The translations under genes were made by a program, and so were the position numbers. Positions 28,457 through 37,841 of a stretch of DNA of 64,000 nucleotides are shown one piece after another. The notes below the pieces were generated by a model. That model was not told the DNA's origin, did not search any database, and was given only the letters and a program-made list of their open reading frames with translations. Every line of letters begins with the position of its first letter. The first letter of the stretch is position 1. Origin of the DNA: Bradyrhizobium tropiciagri (GTDB lineage: Bacteria > Pseudomonadota > Alphaproteobacteria > Rhizobiales > Xanthobacteraceae); the NCBI RefSeq assembly GCF_018130545.1, contig NZ_JAFCKF010000006.1, forward strand, positions 372,001-436,000, given 5' to 3'.

Positions 28457-29437
28457 TTACTCGGCCTTGAATGGCCGCGTCAGCAGGCCCTCGATCGCCG
28501 CGTCGATCGTCAGCCGGTCGCTCAGGATCGCGGCTACCGCGTTCGACACCGGCATGTCGACCTTCTGCGCCGCGGCGAGCTCGCACAGCACCGGTGCGGT
28601 GAACGCGCCTTCGGCGAGCTTGCCGACCGGCGCTGCTTCACCGCGTCCGAGCGCAAGGCCGAGCGAAAAATTGCGCGACTGCGCGGTCGAACAGCTGAGC
28701 AGCAGATCGCCCAATCCCGACAGGCCGGCGAGGGTCTCGGTGCGGGCGCCGCAGGCGCGGCCCAATCGCGCGAGCTCGCTGAAGCCGCGCGTGGTCAGTG
28801 CGGCAAGCGCCGAGGCGCCGAGATTCCGGCCGACGACAATGCCGGCGGCGATCGCCAGCACATTCTTGGCCGCGCCGCCGATCTCGACGCCGCGCACATC
28901 GGTGGAGTGATAGGGCCGGAAGGTCGCCGAGCCGAGTGCCTGCACCAGCGCCCTCGCCAATGCCTCATCCTTCGTGGCCAGCGTCACTGCCGTCGGCAGT
29001 CCGCGCGCGACGTCGTCGGCAAAGCTCGGTCCCGACAGGATCGCAGGTGTGGCGCGCGGCGCGGCCTCAGCGATCACCTCGGTCATGAATTTGTGCGTGC
29101 CGTGCTCGATGCCCTTGGCGCAGGCGATGACAGGCGTGTCGGACTTGAGATGTGGTGCAAGATGGCTGACCGCCGCGCGCAAATGCTGCGCAGGGGTGAC
29201 GGCCAGGATGATGTCCGCGCGCGCTGCAGCGGCGATATCCGATGTCACCGCGATACCTGAATAGAGCTGCACACCGGCCAGCTTCGGATTGACTCGCGTC
29301 GCCTCGATCTGCGCAGCGTGTTCGGCATTGCGCGCATACAGCGTCACCTTGCGCCCGGCGCGTGCCGCGACCTCGGCCAATGCCGTGCCCCAGGCGCCGG
29401 CACCGATCACGCTGACTGAGCTATGCGCGGGCATCAA
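28457..29437 (-). CDS. gpsA: NAD(P)H-dependent glycerol-3-phosphate dehydrogenase
   Basis: A 326-residue cytosolic enzyme reducing dihydroxyacetone phosphate to sn-glycerol 3-phosphate for phospholipid synthesis. [20 protein letters not shown] is the dinucleotide-binding motif, [14 protein letters not shown] contains the catalytic lysine region, [19 protein letters not shown] is the family signature, and [16 protein letters not shown] the second conserved lysine. It starts 12 bases after the tsaD stop on the same strand, so the two form an operon, as is common in alphaproteobacteria. Confidence 0.95.
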   Translation of the reverse strand: MMPAHSSVSVIGAGAWGTALAEVAARAGRKVTLYARNAEHAAQIEATRVNPKLAGVQLYSGIAVTSDIAAAARADIILAVTPAQHLRAAVSHLAPHLKSDTPVIACAKGIEHGTHKFMTEVIAEAAPRATPAILSGPSFADDVARGLPTAVTLATKDEALARALVQALGSATFRPYHSTDVRGVEIGGAAKNVLAIAAGIVVGRNLGASALAALTTRGFSELARLGRACGARTETLAGLSGLGDLLLSCSTAQSRNFSLGLALGRGEAAPVGKLAEGAFTAPVLCELAAAQKVDMPVSNAVAAILSDRLTIDAAIEGLLTRPFKAE

Positions 29438-29448
29438 AAACCCTCAGT

Positions 29449-30522
29449 TCAATATCCGGCGCGGCTGTTGGCGTGGCCGGCCGGCGCCTTGGCGTTGGCA
29501 TCGAGCAGCCAGCGCGCGCGCGGCGGTGCTTCCATCGTGTCGGTGAGGCCGAGCGCCATCCGCTCGGCGCCGGCCCAGGCGATCATGGCGCCGTTGTCGG
29601 TGCAGAGCGCCGGCGGCGGGATGATCAGCGTGGTCTGCGCTTTCGCCGCGACATCCTGCAGCGCGCTGCGGATCGCATGGTTGGCGGCAACGCCGCCGGC
29701 CGCGACCAGCGCGCGCGGTGTGCCGAACCGCTCCTCGAACAACCTCAGTCCGACGGTCAGCCGGTCCGCGGTCGCTTCGAGCACCGCGGCCTGGAAGCTC
29801 GCGCAGAGATCGCTGATGTCCTGCGGTTCCAGGGGCTCCAGCCGGCTCGCTTCATTGCGCACCGCGGTCTTCAATCCCGACAGCGAGAAGTTCGCGTCCG
29901 GACGGCCGAGCATCGGGCGGGGAAAGGCAAACCGCGTCGGGTCGCCGCCGGCTGCCGCGCGCTCGACCTCCGGTCCGCCGGGATAGGGCAGCGACAGCAT
30001 CTTCGCCACCTTGTCGAACGCCTCGCCCATCGCGTCGTCGACCGTGGTGCCGAGCCGCACATATTCACCGACGCCGACCACGGCGACGATCTGGGTGTGG
30101 CCGCCCGAGGCCAAGAACAGGCAATAGGGAAACGCCAGCGCGCAGGTCAGCCGCGGCGTCAGCGCGTGCGCCTCGAGATGGTTCACCGCGATCAGTGGCG
30201 TGTCATGCACCATCGCGATCGCCTTCGCGGTGGTGAGGCCGACGATCACGCCGCCGATCAGGCCGGGGCCGGCGGCTGCCGCGACCGCCGACAATTGTCC
30301 GTAGCCGACGCCGGCCTCCTTCATCGCGCTGTCGACGATCCCGTCGAGCAGGTCGACATGGGCGCGCGCCGCGATCTCCGGCACCACGCCGCCGAAGCGG
30401 GCGTGCTCGTCGGTCTGCGAGCGCACCACGTTGGAGAGGATTCTCGCCTGTCCGTCAGCCTGGCGCTCCACCACGGCGGCTGCGGTTTCATCGCAGGTGG
30501 TCTCGATCCCCAGCACCAGCAT
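29449..30522 (-). CDS. tsaD: tRNA N6-adenosine threonylcarbamoyltransferase
   Basis: A 357-residue enzyme that transfers threonylcarbamoyl to A37 of ANN-reading tRNAs, together with TsaB and TsaE. The ASKHA-fold start [16 protein letters not shown], the metal-binding HLEAH ([12 protein letters not shown]), ASGGHTQI and the late [13 protein letters not shown] are all present. The ATG at 30522 gives the canonical N-terminus; an upstream ATG at 30564 would add an unusual 14-residue leader. It is divergent from hemD and operonic with gpsA. Confidence 0.96.
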   Translation of the reverse strand: MLVLGIETTCDETAAAVVERQADGQARILSNVVRSQTDEHARFGGVVPEIAARAHVDLLDGIVDSAMKEAGVGYGQLSAVAAAAGPGLIGGVIVGLTTAKAIAMVHDTPLIAVNHLEAHALTPRLTCALAFPYCLFLASGGHTQIVAVVGVGEYVRLGTTVDDAMGEAFDKVAKMLSLPYPGGPEVERAAAGGDPTRFAFPRPMLGRPDANFSLSGLKTAVRNEASRLEPLEPQDISDLCASFQAAVLEATADRLTVGLRLFEERFGTPRALVAAGGVAANHAIRSALQDVAAKAQTTLIIPPPALCTDNGAMIAWAGAERMALGLTDTMEAPPRARWLLDANAKAPAGHANSRAGY

Positions 30523-30560
30523 CGGTGGTTCGTGTCCCAATTTCGGCCCTTGTGCTACCA

Positions 30561-30602
30561 GCATGATCCGGACGGGCCGGAACCGTTTCCGGCGGGATCA
30601 TG
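30561..30602. repeat. Derivative of the GAGCATGATC repeat
   Basis: GCATGATCCGGACGGGCCGG and the inverted CCGGCGGGATCATG form a hairpin in the tsaD/hemD divergent region. At 30663-30692 follows a short direct repeat (GGTCCAATTTGCAA then GGTCCAATTTCGCAA) just before hemD. Confidence 0.6.
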
Positions 30603-30710
30603 TTCATCAAAATGTCCCCTCCGGGGTAGCATTGCGAGGTCTGAAAGTGCAATCGGTCGGCCAGGTCCAATTTGCAAGGTCCAATTTCGCAAGGCTGGAG
30701 GCCTGACCTC

Positions 30711-31439
30711 GTGACCATCCTTGTCACACGACCGCATCCGGACAGTGACGCGACGCTTGCGGCGCTGCGCCAGCGCGGCTTTGAGGCCCTCGCGGCACCG
30801 GTGCTGCGCTTCGAGCCGCTGCCGTTCCATGACGACGATGCGGACTACGACGCCGTGGTCCTGACCAGCGCCAATGCGCTGCGCGCGCTCGATCTCGCGG
30901 CCAGCCGGCTGTTGCGGCTGCCGCTGTTCGCGGTCGGGGCGCACACCGCCGATGCCGCGCGCGCCGCGGGCTTTGACAAGGTGATCGTGGCCAAGGGGGA
31001 TGCGGTGAGCCTGCGCGATCTCGTGTTGGCGCGGGTCAAGGCCGGCGAACTCGAGGCGTCGGCCACGTTGCTCTATCTCGCCGGCGCCGACCTCTCGCGC
31101 GATCTCGCCGGCGAACTCAGTGAAAGGGGATTGAGCGTGGTCACCCAAACCACCTACCGGATGGCGCCGGTGGCCGCCTTCCCGAGGGAGGTCAGCGACG
31201 CCTTCATGGCGAACCGGATCACGGCGGTGCTGCATTATTCCCGCCGCAGCGCGCAGGCGTTCCTCGACGCTATCCGGGCCGACGGCATCGAGATCTCGGC
31301 GCTGGCTTTGCCGCAATGCTGCATCTCGGCGGCGGTCGCCTCCGTGCTCCATGACGCCGGCGCGACCAAGGTGGTGGTGGCGGCGCGGCCGGATGAGGCC
31401 GCCCTGCTGGAGGCGCTCGGCCGCGCGATGCGGCCGTGA
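30711..31439 (+). CDS. hemD: Uroporphyrinogen-III synthase
   Basis: A 242-residue enzyme closing hydroxymethylbilane to uroporphyrinogen III in tetrapyrrole synthesis. The family is weakly conserved, but the start ILVTRPHPDSDATLAAL, DAVVLTSANALRAL, LFAVGAHTADAAR and VLHYSRRSAQAFL are typical. I start at the GTG at 30711, which follows GGAGG; a longer frame from 30672 crosses a direct repeat. hemC, a frequent neighbour in this group, is not adjacent. The Mic60-like and hemY genes follow on the same strand. Confidence 0.9.
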   Translation: MTILVTRPHPDSDATLAALRQRGFEALAAPVLRFEPLPFHDDDADYDAVVLTSANALRALDLAASRLLRLPLFAVGAHTADAARAAGFDKVIVAKGDAVSLRDLVLARVKAGELEASATLLYLAGADLSRDLAGELSERGLSVVTQTTYRMAPVAAFPREVSDAFMANRITAVLHYSRRSAQAFLDAIRADGIEISALALPQCCISAAVASVLHDAGATKVVVAARPDEAALLEALGRAMRP

Positions 31440-31460
31440 CTGGATTAATTCTTTCGTCTG

Positions 31461-31502
31461 ACCATGATGTTAGGCAATGCTCCGTTTTTCGGATCGTGCT
31501 CT
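31461..31502. repeat. Degenerate GAGCATGATC-type hairpin
   Basis: CCATGATGTTAGGCAATGCTC and GTTTTTCGGATCGTGCTC keep the general layout of the repeat family but have diverged. It lies 58 bases before the Mic60-like start. Confidence 0.4.
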
Positions 31503-31560
31503 AAGAACTGGCGCCGATTCTGCTACAATGTGCGGCCAATAGTTTTGAGGACCCTCTGCG

Positions 31561-32832
31561 ATGGCTGAAGAAAGGCCCGACGACACAGGACCTTCGCCGG
31601 ATTCCCGGCCCAAGCGCGCGCCGCCGACCATCGATCTTCAGGCGACCGAGATCTCGAGCAGCGAGCCGGCAAAGACCGAGGGGGCCGAGGAAGCGGCCAA
31701 AGAAACCGCCAAGGACGCGAAGGATACCGGCAAGCCGTCTGTGGACGCGGCAGCCCTTGGGGTGGAGCCCCAGGCCGATGCCGCGCCTCAAGCGGAGTCG
31801 CAGGGCGAGACCGCTGCCGTGGCGCCGGACGCCGAGCCTGCTCGGCCGGTGTCGCCCTGGGTGGTGGCGCCGCTGTCGGGCGCCGTCGCAGCAGCCCTTG
31901 TGATTGGGGTCGGCTGGCTACTCGGTTGGCCCGCGGTGCAGCAGCCCTCCGCGGCGCAGCCCGGTGCTGCTGCGGTCGACGAACTTGGCACCCGCGTCAG
32001 CGCGCTGGAATCGAAGGCCAGCCGGCCGCTCGCCGCGGCCGCCGATCCCGCGGCAACCGCGCGGCTCGAGGCGCTCGACAAATCGATCGCCGCGCTGCGC
32101 TCCGAACTCGCCGCAGCGCGCGCGCAATCCGACAAGCTTGCCGCTGCCGTCAATGACGCCAAGGCCGCGCCGCGCGACGGCGCTGCGCCCGACATCTCCG
32201 GCATCACCGCGCGCATCGACAAGGTCGAGGGCGCATTGAAGGCGCAGGGCGCTGCGATCGCCAAGCAGGACAACAAGATCGCCGACACCAAGGCCGAGGC
32301 GAAGGCGGACGATGTGCCGCTGCGCCGCGTGGTCGCGGCATCGCTGCTCGATGGCGCGGTTCGTCATGGCGATCCCTATGCCAGCGCACTCGAGGCCGCG
32401 AAGTCGCTCTCGGATGATGCCGCGGTGTTGAAGCCGCTCGAGACGTTTGCGACGTCGGGTGTGCCGAACCCGGCCGCGCTGTGCCGTGAGCTGATCGAGA
32501 TCGTGCCGCAGCTCGCGCCGCCGGCGCCGGAAGCTGCGGCGGCGAATGCGGGGCTGGTCGATCGTTTGCAGGCCGGTGCCTCCAAGCTGATCCGCATCGA
32601 GCGCGCCGATGGCACCGGGACCGATCGCAGCAGCATCGTCGCGCGCCTGACATCGGCCGCCGTGCATAATGATCTCGCATTGACCGAGCGTGAATTGAAG
32701 TCGCTGCCGCCGGCTGATCGCACTGCGGCGCAGGCCTGGCTCACCAAGGTGGACGCGCGCCGCGCCGCGCTCGACGCGTCGCGGAAATTTGCCGACAACG
32801 CCATGGCGGCGCTCGCCACGGTCAATCAATAG
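31561..32832 (+). CDS. Alphaproteobacterial Mic60/mitofilin-like membrane protein (COG4223)
   Basis: A 423-residue inner-membrane protein. The first 95 residues are acidic, Ala/Pro-rich and cytoplasmic. One membrane helix (about 99-124, VVAPLSGAVAAALVIGVGWLLGW) is followed by a long coiled coil (about 140-255, with repeating ALE, LDKSIAALRSELAAARAQ and IDKVEGALKAQG heptads). The C-terminal helical mitofilin-signature-like region covers about 270-420. Alphaproteobacterial Mic60 homologs shape the inner membrane or its intracytoplasmic folds and sit next to hemY, as here. Start at 31561. Confidence 0.82.
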   Translation: MAEERPDDTGPSPDSRPKRAPPTIDLQATEISSSEPAKTEGAEEAAKETAKDAKDTGKPSVDAAALGVEPQADAAPQAESQGETAAVAPDAEPARPVSPWVVAPLSGAVAAALVIGVGWLLGWPAVQQPSAAQPGAAAVDELGTRVSALESKASRPLAAAADPAATARLEALDKSIAALRSELAAARAQSDKLAAAVNDAKAAPRDGAAPDISGITARIDKVEGALKAQGAAIAKQDNKIADTKAEAKADDVPLRRVVAASLLDGAVRHGDPYASALEAAKSLSDDAAVLKPLETFATSGVPNPAALCRELIEIVPQLAPPAPEAAAANAGLVDRLQAGASKLIRIERADGTGTDRSSIVARLTSAAVHNDLALTERELKSLPPADRTAAQAWLTKVDARRAALDASRKFADNAMAALATVNQ

Positions 32833-32852
32833 CTTCTTGCAATAGGTTCTTG

Positions 32853-34628
32853 ATGATCCGGATCATTCTGTTCCTGCTGCTGATCGCGCTCGCTGCAGCG
32901 GGTGCGGCCTGGTTGGCCGATCAGCCCGGCGATCTCGTGTTGAATTGGGGCGGCCTGCGGCTGACGTCGAAGCAGCCGATGTATCTGCTCGGCCTCCTCA
33001 TCATCGTTGCGATGGTCGCGGGTGTCATCCTGCGCGGGCTATGGAAGATCCCGGGCCACATCCGCCGCGGCCGGCGCGAGCGGCGCCAGGCGCGCGGGCG
33101 TCACGCCATCACGCAAGGCCTGCTCGCGATCGGGCATGGCGATTCATCGGCGGCGCGCGCCCATGCCGAGACGGCGCGGCGCCACGCCGGCGGCGATCCG
33201 CTGGCGCTGCTGCTGCATGCGCAATCGGCGCAGCTCGACGGCGACCGCGACGGCGCGCAGCGCGCCTTCCGCGCCATGGCCGAGCGCGCCGACACGCGGC
33301 TGCTCGGCCTGCGCGGCCTGTTCATCGAGGCGCAGCGCGCCGACGATCCGGTGGCGGCCGTGATGATCGCCGAAGAGGCGCTGAAAATGTCGCCGTCGTC
33401 GTCATGGGCGTCGCATGCGGTGCTCGGCTTCTGCTGCGCCAAGGGCGATTGGGCCGGCGCGCTGACGATCATCGACAACAATCAGTCGGCCGGGCTGATC
33501 GACAAGGCGACCTATCGGCGACAGCGCGGCGTGCTGCTGACGGCGCGCGCGCTGGAGTTCGAGACCATCGACCGCGACCTGTCGCGGTCGAGCGCGATGG
33601 AAGCGCTGAAGCTGGCTCCGACCTTGATTCCGGCCGCGGTGCTCGCCGCGAAGTTCGAGAGCGAGGCGCATCAGGTGCGCCGCGCGATGCGTATCGTCGA
33701 GACCGCTTGGCTCGTGCAGCCGCATCCCGATCTTGCCGATGCCTATTCGCATGTCCGGCTCGGCGATGCCGCGCGGCAGCGGCTGGTGCGGGTCGAGACG
33801 CTGGCGGCGAAGACGCCGGGCCATATCGAGGGCGCACTGGCGATCGCGCGCGCCGCGATCGATGCCGCCGAGTTCGCCAAAGCGCGTGCGGCGCTGGAGC
33901 CGTTCATTGCGGCGCCGACGCAGCGCGTCGCGCTGTTGATGGCCGAGATCGAGCGCACCGAGCATGGCGACAGCGGCCGGGCACGGGCCTGGACCGTGCG
34001 CGCGGTGCGCGCGCTGCACGATCCGGTGTGGACCGCGGACGGCTATGTCTCCGACCGCTGGCGTCCAGTGTCGCCGGTCACCGGCCGTCTCGATGCCTTC
34101 CAGTGGCAGACCCCGGTCGCGGCGCTGCCGTCCGACAAGGGCCATGCGATCGAGCCCTCGCCGTTTGAGGAGGCGATGCTGGCGCCGCGCCGGGTAGAGC
34201 CGCCCAAGGAGCTGGCCGGCGTGCCGGAGGCAGCCAAGCCGCCGGAGGCCGTCAGGCCGTTTGAGCCGGTCGAGGTGAAGCCGGCCGAGATCAAGCCCGC
34301 GGAGCCGGCCGCCCCGGCCGCACAGGATAACGCTCCGCTGCCGGTGGCCGTTGAGCCCGAGCCGGCCCCGCCCGAATCTGCCGAGCCTGCTCTGCCGCCA
34401 GCAGCCGCCGAACCGGCGCCGCCGGCCCCGGCGCCCTTGTTCCGCCCCCGGACCGACCTGCCCAAGGCGGCGCCGGCGCCGATTCCGGCCGTGATCCCGA
34501 TCGTCCGGGCCCCCGACGACCCCGGGGTCGACGAGGATGGCCCGGTCGATGAATTTGCGGAACAAATCGGCCCGCCCAAGGCCCAGGCGGGCGGTTGGCG
34601 CGGATTTCTGTCACGTTTGGGAAGCTAA
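32853..34628 (+). CDS. HemY N-terminal domain protein with TPR and Pro-rich tail
   Basis: A 591-residue inner-membrane protein. Two helices near the N-terminus (about 1-22 and 42-63) frame the HemY_N domain, including QPGDLVLNWGGLRLTSKQPM. A TPR-like helical region (about 85-400) follows. The tail (about 445-560) is a Pro/Ala/Glu-rich low-complexity stretch with repeated EPA/PPA units. The name is historical; the protein is not protoporphyrinogen oxidase. It is the last gene of hemD - Mic60-like - hemY. The ATG at 32853 is preceded by an in-frame TTG. Confidence 0.88.
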   Translation: MIRIILFLLLIALAAAGAAWLADQPGDLVLNWGGLRLTSKQPMYLLGLLIIVAMVAGVILRGLWKIPGHIRRGRRERRQARGRHAITQGLLAIGHGDSSAARAHAETARRHAGGDPLALLLHAQSAQLDGDRDGAQRAFRAMAERADTRLLGLRGLFIEAQRADDPVAAVMIAEEALKMSPSSSWASHAVLGFCCAKGDWAGALTIIDNNQSAGLIDKATYRRQRGVLLTARALEFETIDRDLSRSSAMEALKLAPTLIPAAVLAAKFESEAHQVRRAMRIVETAWLVQPHPDLADAYSHVRLGDAARQRLVRVETLAAKTPGHIEGALAIARAAIDAAEFAKARAALEPFIAAPTQRVALLMAEIERTEHGDSGRARAWTVRAVRALHDPVWTADGYVSDRWRPVSPVTGRLDAFQWQTPVAALPSDKGHAIEPSPFEEAMLAPRRVEPPKELAGVPEAAKPPEAVRPFEPVEVKPAEIKPAEPAAPAAQDNAPLPVAVEPEPAPPESAEPALPPAAAEPAPPAPAPLFRPRTDLPKAAPAPIPAVIPIVRAPDDPGVDEDGPVDEFAEQIGPPKAQAGGWRGFLSRLGS

Positions 34629-34736
34629 TTCGCGGTTAGATAACCGCTGGGCGGTTAAATACCCGCGTCATCTTGCCAATCGGGGTCATGCCCGATATCA
34701 GGTGGCACGCGTTGTCAGGCAGTTGCCGAACGGTTC

Positions 34737-34812
34737 GCCGCAATAGCTCAGTTGGTAGAGCACGTCATTCGTAATGACGGGGTCGGGGGTTCGAGTCCCT
34801 CTTGCGGCACCA
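34737..34812 (+). tRNA. tRNA-Thr (anticodon CGT)
   Basis: The acceptor stem GCCGCAA (34737-34743) pairs with TTGCGGC (34802-34808), CCA is encoded at 34810-34812, the D-arm is AGCTCAGTTGGTAGAGC, and the anticodon arm CGTCA-TTCGTAA-TGACG has CGT, reading ACG. The T-arm GGGGGTTCGAGTCCCTC is normal. No integrase or attachment duplication is seen near it. Confidence 0.97.
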
Positions 34813-34831
34813 GTTTTCAGAACATCTCCGC

Positions 34832-35923
34832 CTAAATCCGCACCCCGCACAGTCCGCTCATGATCGCAATCGCGATCATTCCGCCTGCCACGAGCCCGGC
34901 CGCCCAGATCCGGTTGGCGAGCGTGATGGTCACACCATGCGCGAGCAGGACGCCGCGCAATCCTGATGCGAGATGCGCGAGGACGAAGAACACGCCGAGC
35001 ACGTAGTGCGGCACCAGGCGAATGCTCCAGGCGTCGTGGATCAGGCCGGTCGGTGCACCCGATGCCCAGGCCCAGTTGGTGTCGATGTGGTGCACGGCCC
35101 GCGCCGAGACCAATGCCGAATTCAGATGGGTGACGATGAATGCGGCGAGGTAGACGCCGGAGCCGATCTGAAACACACGGTACGCATCGGCAGGAAGCGC
35201 GCTCCCGCGCCAGGCGAGCCGCACGCCGATGGCGACCTGCAACAGCATCAGGCTGATGAAGATGGGCTCGATCACGGGCGATCGATAGACCGTGCGCCCC
35301 AGCTTCATCACGCCGGCATGCACTTCGGGTCCGAGCAGGCCCAGCAGGTGATTGGTGAGGTGAAACGCGACGTACAGGAGAATCACGGCCGCGGCCACGC
35401 CATGCACGACGCGCCATCTGGCGATGGAGGGCGCAATCGCGGTCGATGTCGCCGCCGGTTCCTGCTCGCTGCCGAGCAGCAGGTAGAGACAAGCGGCGAG
35501 CCAACTCGCGATCCAAAACAGCTCGTCGCTGAAAGAGATGTGCAGCAGTCCGAGACCGACGCCGGTCAGCACGAACAGTGGCGGCGCAGCGATGCTGACA
35601 TAGGCGAGGCGCCGCGCGCGCAGCTCGAACGACGACGGTGCGGCCTTGGTGAGCCGCCAGGCGCAGACGAGTCCCAGCAACGGTGTGGCCGTCGCGGCGA
35701 ACAGGCAGAGCGCCGCGAGGACCAGCCGCGCAGCCGAGATCTGGCCGCTCGCCGGAGAAACGGCGAGGTGAAATGCATCCAGCAGGAACGGATAGGCCAT
35801 CGCGGCGGCCGCCGGGGCCAGCCAGCGGAGTTTTTCGGCGGTCGTATTCGCCAGGCCGTTGTCGCTGGTCCGAATGCGACCTTGTTCCAATGCACTCACG
35901 GAGTTTCTCCGGTGTTCGGGCAT
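34832..35923 (-). CDS. Polytopic membrane protein resembling a cytochrome b/SdhC-type subunit
   Basis: About 363 residues with roughly nine hydrophobic helices and no known enzyme domain. The C-terminal half has histidines at helix faces (VVHGVAAAVILLYVAFHLTNHLLG, then ARAVHHIDTNW, PHYVLGVFFVLAHLASG), like the heme-binding helices of succinate dehydrogenase or fumarate reductase cytochrome b subunits. No flavoprotein or Fe-S subunit gene is adjacent. I start at the ATG at 35923; the frame stays open to 36019. Its 3' end lies 20 bases from tRNA-Thr, convergent. Function is unassigned. Confidence 0.7.
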   Translation of the reverse strand: MPEHRRNSVSALEQGRIRTSDNGLANTTAEKLRWLAPAAAAMAYPFLLDAFHLAVSPASGQISAARLVLAALCLFAATATPLLGLVCAWRLTKAAPSSFELRARRLAYVSIAAPPLFVLTGVGLGLLHISFSDELFWIASWLAACLYLLLGSEQEPAATSTAIAPSIARWRVVHGVAAAVILLYVAFHLTNHLLGLLGPEVHAGVMKLGRTVYRSPVIEPIFISLMLLQVAIGVRLAWRGSALPADAYRVFQIGSGVYLAAFIVTHLNSALVSARAVHHIDTNWAWASGAPTGLIHDAWSIRLVPHYVLGVFFVLAHLASGLRGVLLAHGVTITLANRIWAAGLVAGGMIAIAIMSGLCGVRI

Positions 35924-36152
35924 CGCGCGCAAAGGAGAAGGCCAAACCGCCGAATCTATTCCCGAGCCTGCTCGGAGGCCCTGCACACAAGCCTGTGCGG
36001 CCAACGCTGGTGCGGGCAAGCGGCGTTGCGCCGAGACCTTGTCTCAAGGCGCATGACCGTACAGCAATGTGAGGTGATCCATAGGACCAAGTTTCAACAA
36101 TCCGACTGGACCAACCGTCGGCTTCCTCACCGGGAGCGGAAGATGGCTCCAG

Positions 36153-37016
36153 TCATTGCTTCGCGTTCACAAGCGATTCAATGCGCCGTGATTGCACGAT
36201 GGCATCGCCGAGATCGACGAACGCCGCCAGATCCCGAGGTGCCGCCGCCAGGCCAAGTCCGTCGGCATCACCGGAACGGGGAGCCCATATCGCGCGGCTC
36301 TCCAAAAGATAGACGCCGTAAGCCGCTTCGATCCCGATGTAGGCGTTGGTCCTCAGTTCTTCCTGGATCGAGTAAGCCGCCAGCGCGGCGTTGGTGGCAA
36401 TCGATGTCTCGATCAGGGCTTTTCGATACCCGGGGCGGTGCACCACACTTGGCCCGAACGTGGCGACCAGCTTCCTCTCGGACGTCTGGACCACGACCAG
36501 CGCCCCGTCAAGGATGCTGCGGAGCGAAGGCTTGGTCGCGAGCGGCAAATATTCACGCGGATTGAGGAAGACGTTGACGGCTGTCGTGAGCGCGCCGCAT
36601 CCGCTGTGGCCGAGCACGACGATGAGCTTGAGGCTGCCGCCAAGATTCTCGACGGCGTATTTGAGGCTTCCAAGCACCTCAATTCCGAGCCCGTTGCCCG
36701 CGACGCGGACCACGAACAGGTCATTGGGCCCTTCATTGAAAATGAGTTCGACGGGCACGCGGGCGTCGGAGCAGCCGAGCACGGCTGCGAACGGTTTTTG
36801 CTTCGGCACGGCGCTGCCGGCCGGCAGGCCCAGGTCGCGCAGATCGACCGGGATGATCTGCTGGACTCCGCTCGCTTCCTCATCGTGGTCAAGGAGTGTG
36901 GCGAAGCTTTTGTTGCCCTGCTCCAGACGGAGCAAAGCCGATTGACTGTCCGGCGGGGTCGGCCGGATCGCGACATCGTCGTTGCGGTAGCGATACGTGA
37001 TATCGAAGGTCTTCAT
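36153..37016 (-). CDS. Beta-class carbonic anhydrase
   Basis: A 287-residue zinc enzyme interconverting CO2 and bicarbonate. The zinc site is C82, D84, R86 (GCSDARVP), H137 and C140 (GHSGCG). [17 protein letters not shown] completes the signature. An N-terminal extension of about 70 residues and the C-terminal [25 protein letters not shown] region match the longer beta-CA subgroup. The start is the ATG at 37016; the frame upstream has no supporting signal. The membrane protein at 34832 lies downstream on the same strand, 229 bases away. Confidence 0.92.
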   Translation of the reverse strand: MKTFDITYRYRNDDVAIRPTPPDSQSALLRLEQGNKSFATLLDHDEEASGVQQIIPVDLRDLGLPAGSAVPKQKPFAAVLGCSDARVPVELIFNEGPNDLFVVRVAGNGLGIEVLGSLKYAVENLGGSLKLIVVLGHSGCGALTTAVNVFLNPREYLPLATKPSLRSILDGALVVVQTSERKLVATFGPSVVHRPGYRKALIETSIATNAALAAYSIQEELRTNAYIGIEAAYGVYLLESRAIWAPRSGDADGLGLAAAPRDLAAFVDLGDAIVQSRRIESLVNAKQ

Positions 37017-37245
37017 GGTGGCCGCGCTATGCTGGGACCGTTCGGGCAAGCAAATGCCACTAGGACAGCAAACAGGGACCTGCGATCCGATTGAAAGGCC
37101 CATCGGGAGGCCGCCATTGATCCAGATCAAGACTGTGTCGGGCGATCACGGGGAGCTGAAGACAGTCACGATGGCTGCGTGAAGCAGCTCACATAGCCGA
37201 TCCTGCGGCGTCGCTAGTCTCCGGGCCACCCACGGGAGAACAACA

Positions 37246-37671
37246 ATGCGCAAACTCACCCTGATCGCGGCCATGGTTTTGGCCTCCGCGTCCGCGCAGG
37301 CCGGCGAACGAAGCCTGTCGTTGGGCGGGGCCGCGTCGCTACCGGCAGCCGCATCGAATTCGGTCACGACGGCGGGGAAGTCTGCTGATGCGCCGGTGGC
37401 GCCGGCCGTCGAAGTGCCGCCGAAGCCACCGGAGGCGCCGAAATATGTCGAGCGCACAGCGCCGGTCGCCGCGCCACAGCCGCAAGTCCCGCCTGCCGTG
37501 CAGCAGGCGCCAGTGCAGCAGGCCAATGTCCAGCCGTCAGCGACGCCAGACGCAAGACCGACGTCGGACCAGCCCACGACCGCACACCGGTCAAGCCATC
37601 GCCGCCACGCAGGACGCTGGACCGAGGGCCGCATCATCGGCGAGCTGCATAGCTACGGGATCTATTGGTAG
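37246..37671 (+). CDS. Small secreted Pro/Ala/Gln-rich protein, unknown
   Basis: 141 residues. A clear signal peptide (1-19, MVLASASAQA) is followed by a low-complexity region (about 48-105) rich in Pro, Ala, Val and Gln, with QQAPVQQANVQ. A short basic segment (SSHRRHAGR) then leads to the C-terminal TEGRIIGELHSYGIYW, which looks like the conserved, probably folded part. GGGAGAA precedes the ATG. The family is known to me only as hypothetical in Bradyrhizobium. It is divergent from the carbonic anhydrase gene. Confidence 0.75.
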   Translation: MRKLTLIAAMVLASASAQAGERSLSLGGAASLPAAASNSVTTAGKSADAPVAPAVEVPPKPPEAPKYVERTAPVAAPQPQVPPAVQQAPVQQANVQPSATPDARPTSDQPTTAHRSSHRRHAGRWTEGRIIGELHSYGIYW

Positions 37672-37778
37672 CCATCACCGGCTACTGTGCATGGGGTTGT
37701 TTTCGATATTTTGGTGAGAGCCCGCGCCCCGCCGGGCGCGATGGCGCCCTTGAAGACGCATGGGTTGCGCCACAAACG

Positions 37779-37811
37779 AAAGCGCCCCTGGACCGGATCC
37801 AGGGGCGCTTT
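37779..37811. terminator. Strong bidirectional terminator
   Basis: AAAGCGCCCCTGGA and TCCAGGGGCGCTTT form a perfect 14-pair stem with a five-base loop. It separates the convergent secreted-protein and deacetylase genes, and is flanked by A-rich and T-rich sequence for both strands. Confidence 0.93.
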
Positions 37812-37841
37812 GCGTTTGATGTGTTCGATGCGTTGGCTGCG

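Noticed and set aside
34737-34812. tRNA-Thr as an integration site of a genomic island
   Set aside because: No integrase, no duplicated tRNA 3' end and no shift in gene content were found around it.
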